62,000 bases of DNA from Cryptomeria japonica. Lineage: Eukaryota > Streptophyta > Pinopsida > Cupressales > Cupressaceae. The stretch spans positions 121,646,640-121,708,639 of the forward strand of contig NC_081410.1 in NCBI RefSeq assembly GCF_030272615.1, in the 5' to 3' direction. The notes beneath the pieces are model-generated. The model worked only from the letters and a program-made list of their open reading frames with translations. It was not told the origin of the DNA and did no database searches. Below are positions 60,486 to 62,000 of this stretch, piece by piece. A program made the position numbers and the translations under genes. Within the stretch, counting starts at the first letter, position 1. The number at the start of each line of letters is the position of its first letter.

Positions 60486-62000
60486 CTTGTGCTTTGTCAA
60501 GTGCTTATATCATCATTGATCTTATTATGGCGAAATCATGAACTCGTCTAGATATGAATTAGACCCAAATGAATCATACTACTTGCATATAGGAAGACAC
60601 ATTAGACAATCAAGGAATGCCCCAGTTCACATGAGACCCATGCATCCTCGATGATCTTAAACAATCATGTCCTAAGATGAGTCATCATATTACTAAGGAA
60701 CAATCCACAAGCAAAAAACAAGTGAAATTCCCCATCCTCGCCTTTCTAGTCAAAGACATCCTGGAGATAAAATCTCTAGTTAGAAACATCCCAGAAAAGC
60801 TAAAAGACATGTTACCAAAGATAAAATTAGAAACAATCAAAGACCAAACAAACAAAAAAACATCATTCTAACACCAAAATGATCTTGTCACAAGTGATGT
60901 GTTTTATCTAATAGGTTGATATGATTTTGTTATGTCTGCTCTATGTTTTGATTGTTCTTGTACAAAGTGTTTGTGTCTTCACAATTCTTATTAAATATTT
61001 TTAGATTTTTTTGAATTTCTTTTATAATTTTTAGGGTTTTTTAGAACTTTTATGATTTTTAAGTTTTTTTTAAATGTTTTCCCCTAGTGTCTAGCAAGAC
61101 AAAAGGGATTTCGAGCAGATGACTGAACATGGGATAGAAATAGATAAGTGAATGATGGCATAGGCTTATGTGATGTTCAAGGACTATCTCACAATAGGAT
61201 AACATGTTAATCCAAGGAAGGAGGCAAGATATAGCAATATAAGACAATGATATTGTGTAATGAATATCATATGGTCCAAAGAAATGGCCATGTCAAGAGG
61301 TTTTTGAAAACATGTTTTGAATTTTATGTCCTTAGATTTGATCAAGATGAAGGGATAGATTTGGATAGGAAGAAGATAGGATAAGAAAGATCAAAAGGTG
61401 GTAATGAAGGATGGAAGCAAGAAATGGATAAATAATGGATATGAGCTAAAGGATGTGGATCAAGTGCAATAGATAGGACACACGAAGCCTACAAATATCC
61501 TTAACCTTATCAAGATCAAAGATGATAAAGGGGATATGGATGTAGATAGAGTGAATGAGAGATTTAATGGAGGAGGATGAATGTGCGCTGATGGAAATTG
61601 CCCCCAGTATAAAGTGCAAAAAGATAATGGATTATGCATGATGCATGTTTGCTAGGTTTTCATCGTGGTACTTGCCCAAGGCACCACAAGAAGTGGTTTT
61701 CACCAGTGGACAAATTTTTTTTCTTTAATTTTTTCTAATTTCACTTTTTTTCTTTTATTTTTCCTCCTTTTTTCATTTGTTTTTTCACATTTTGGAAGAT
61801 AATGGATGCATGATAGGATATGGACGAAGGACTCAAGAATCTCACTTGTTTGGATGATACCTTGAAATATGTGTTGCAATAGATCATGACTATGGAGGTA
61901 TGCTCAAAGACATTGGTAGGATAATGAAATGAAACTAGGGTAAGGATTTATGCAAAGGATTGGATAAGAGGAATAGAAGGATGGAAAATAGGTGTTGGAT
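60486..62000. other. No gene recognised to the right edge
   Basis: Low-complexity T-rich patches (61010-61075 and 61715-61785) and scattered short ORFs. I found no recognisable pol or gag motif on either strand. Confidence 0.45.

Overview
The window is repeat-dominated plant nuclear DNA, most likely from a large-genome gymnosperm. That guess rests on the density of nested Ty3/gypsy, Ty1/copia and LINE copies and on the low coding content; no host gene anchors it. I see no rRNA, tRNA, CRISPR or intact cellular gene. Nearly everything recognisable is a mobile element, mostly decayed, and most nonsense codons can be explained by C-to-T change on one strand or the other.

Layout, left to right. 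1-1646 is the 3' end and 3' LTR of a copia element that extends off the left edge. 1647-14117 is a full-length but dead plant L1-type LINE. It has ORF1 (DUF4283 plus zinc knuckle), ORF2 (endonuclease, RT, zinc finger, RNase H), a possible third ORF and a poly(A) tail. A 5433-bp LTR element coding only gag and protease (6403-11835) splits it; this element has equal-length LTRs and a perfect CTGGC target duplication. 14118-17576 has no gene. 17583-18060 is another LINE tail. 18336-26194 is an older, unrelated LTR element that again carries only gag and protease. 26880-28660 is a decayed LINE 5' half. 30485-34230 (minus) is a long decayed ORF I do not recognise, next to a divergent minisatellite (34262-34775). 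35172-39712 is the chromodomain end and long 3' LTR of a chromovirus. 39715-41075 (minus) is a Tat/Ogre-type RNase H plus RT fragment with the RNase H on the 5' side of the RT.

The most interesting object is 41136-58418. About 30-bp near-perfect terminal inverted repeats bracket 17.3 kb. Inside are palindrome-rich subterminal zones, a plus-strand multi-exon pseudogene (41610-44316) and a convergent minus-strand pseudogene with a Cys-rich region followed by an RNase H-fold DDE-like triad (56180-54640 and 49680-48060). Large tandem-repeat blocks lie between the two genes. A 4959-bp copia element (49681-54639, target duplication ATATC) interrupts the DDE gene, and removing it restores the reading frame. 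I read this as a large two-gene DNA transposon of a superfamily I cannot name.

Right of it, 58419-62000 holds a minus-strand LTR (58948-59700) flanked by a PBS-like site on one side and a PPT-like site on the other. Purine-rich repeats and unassigned DNA follow.
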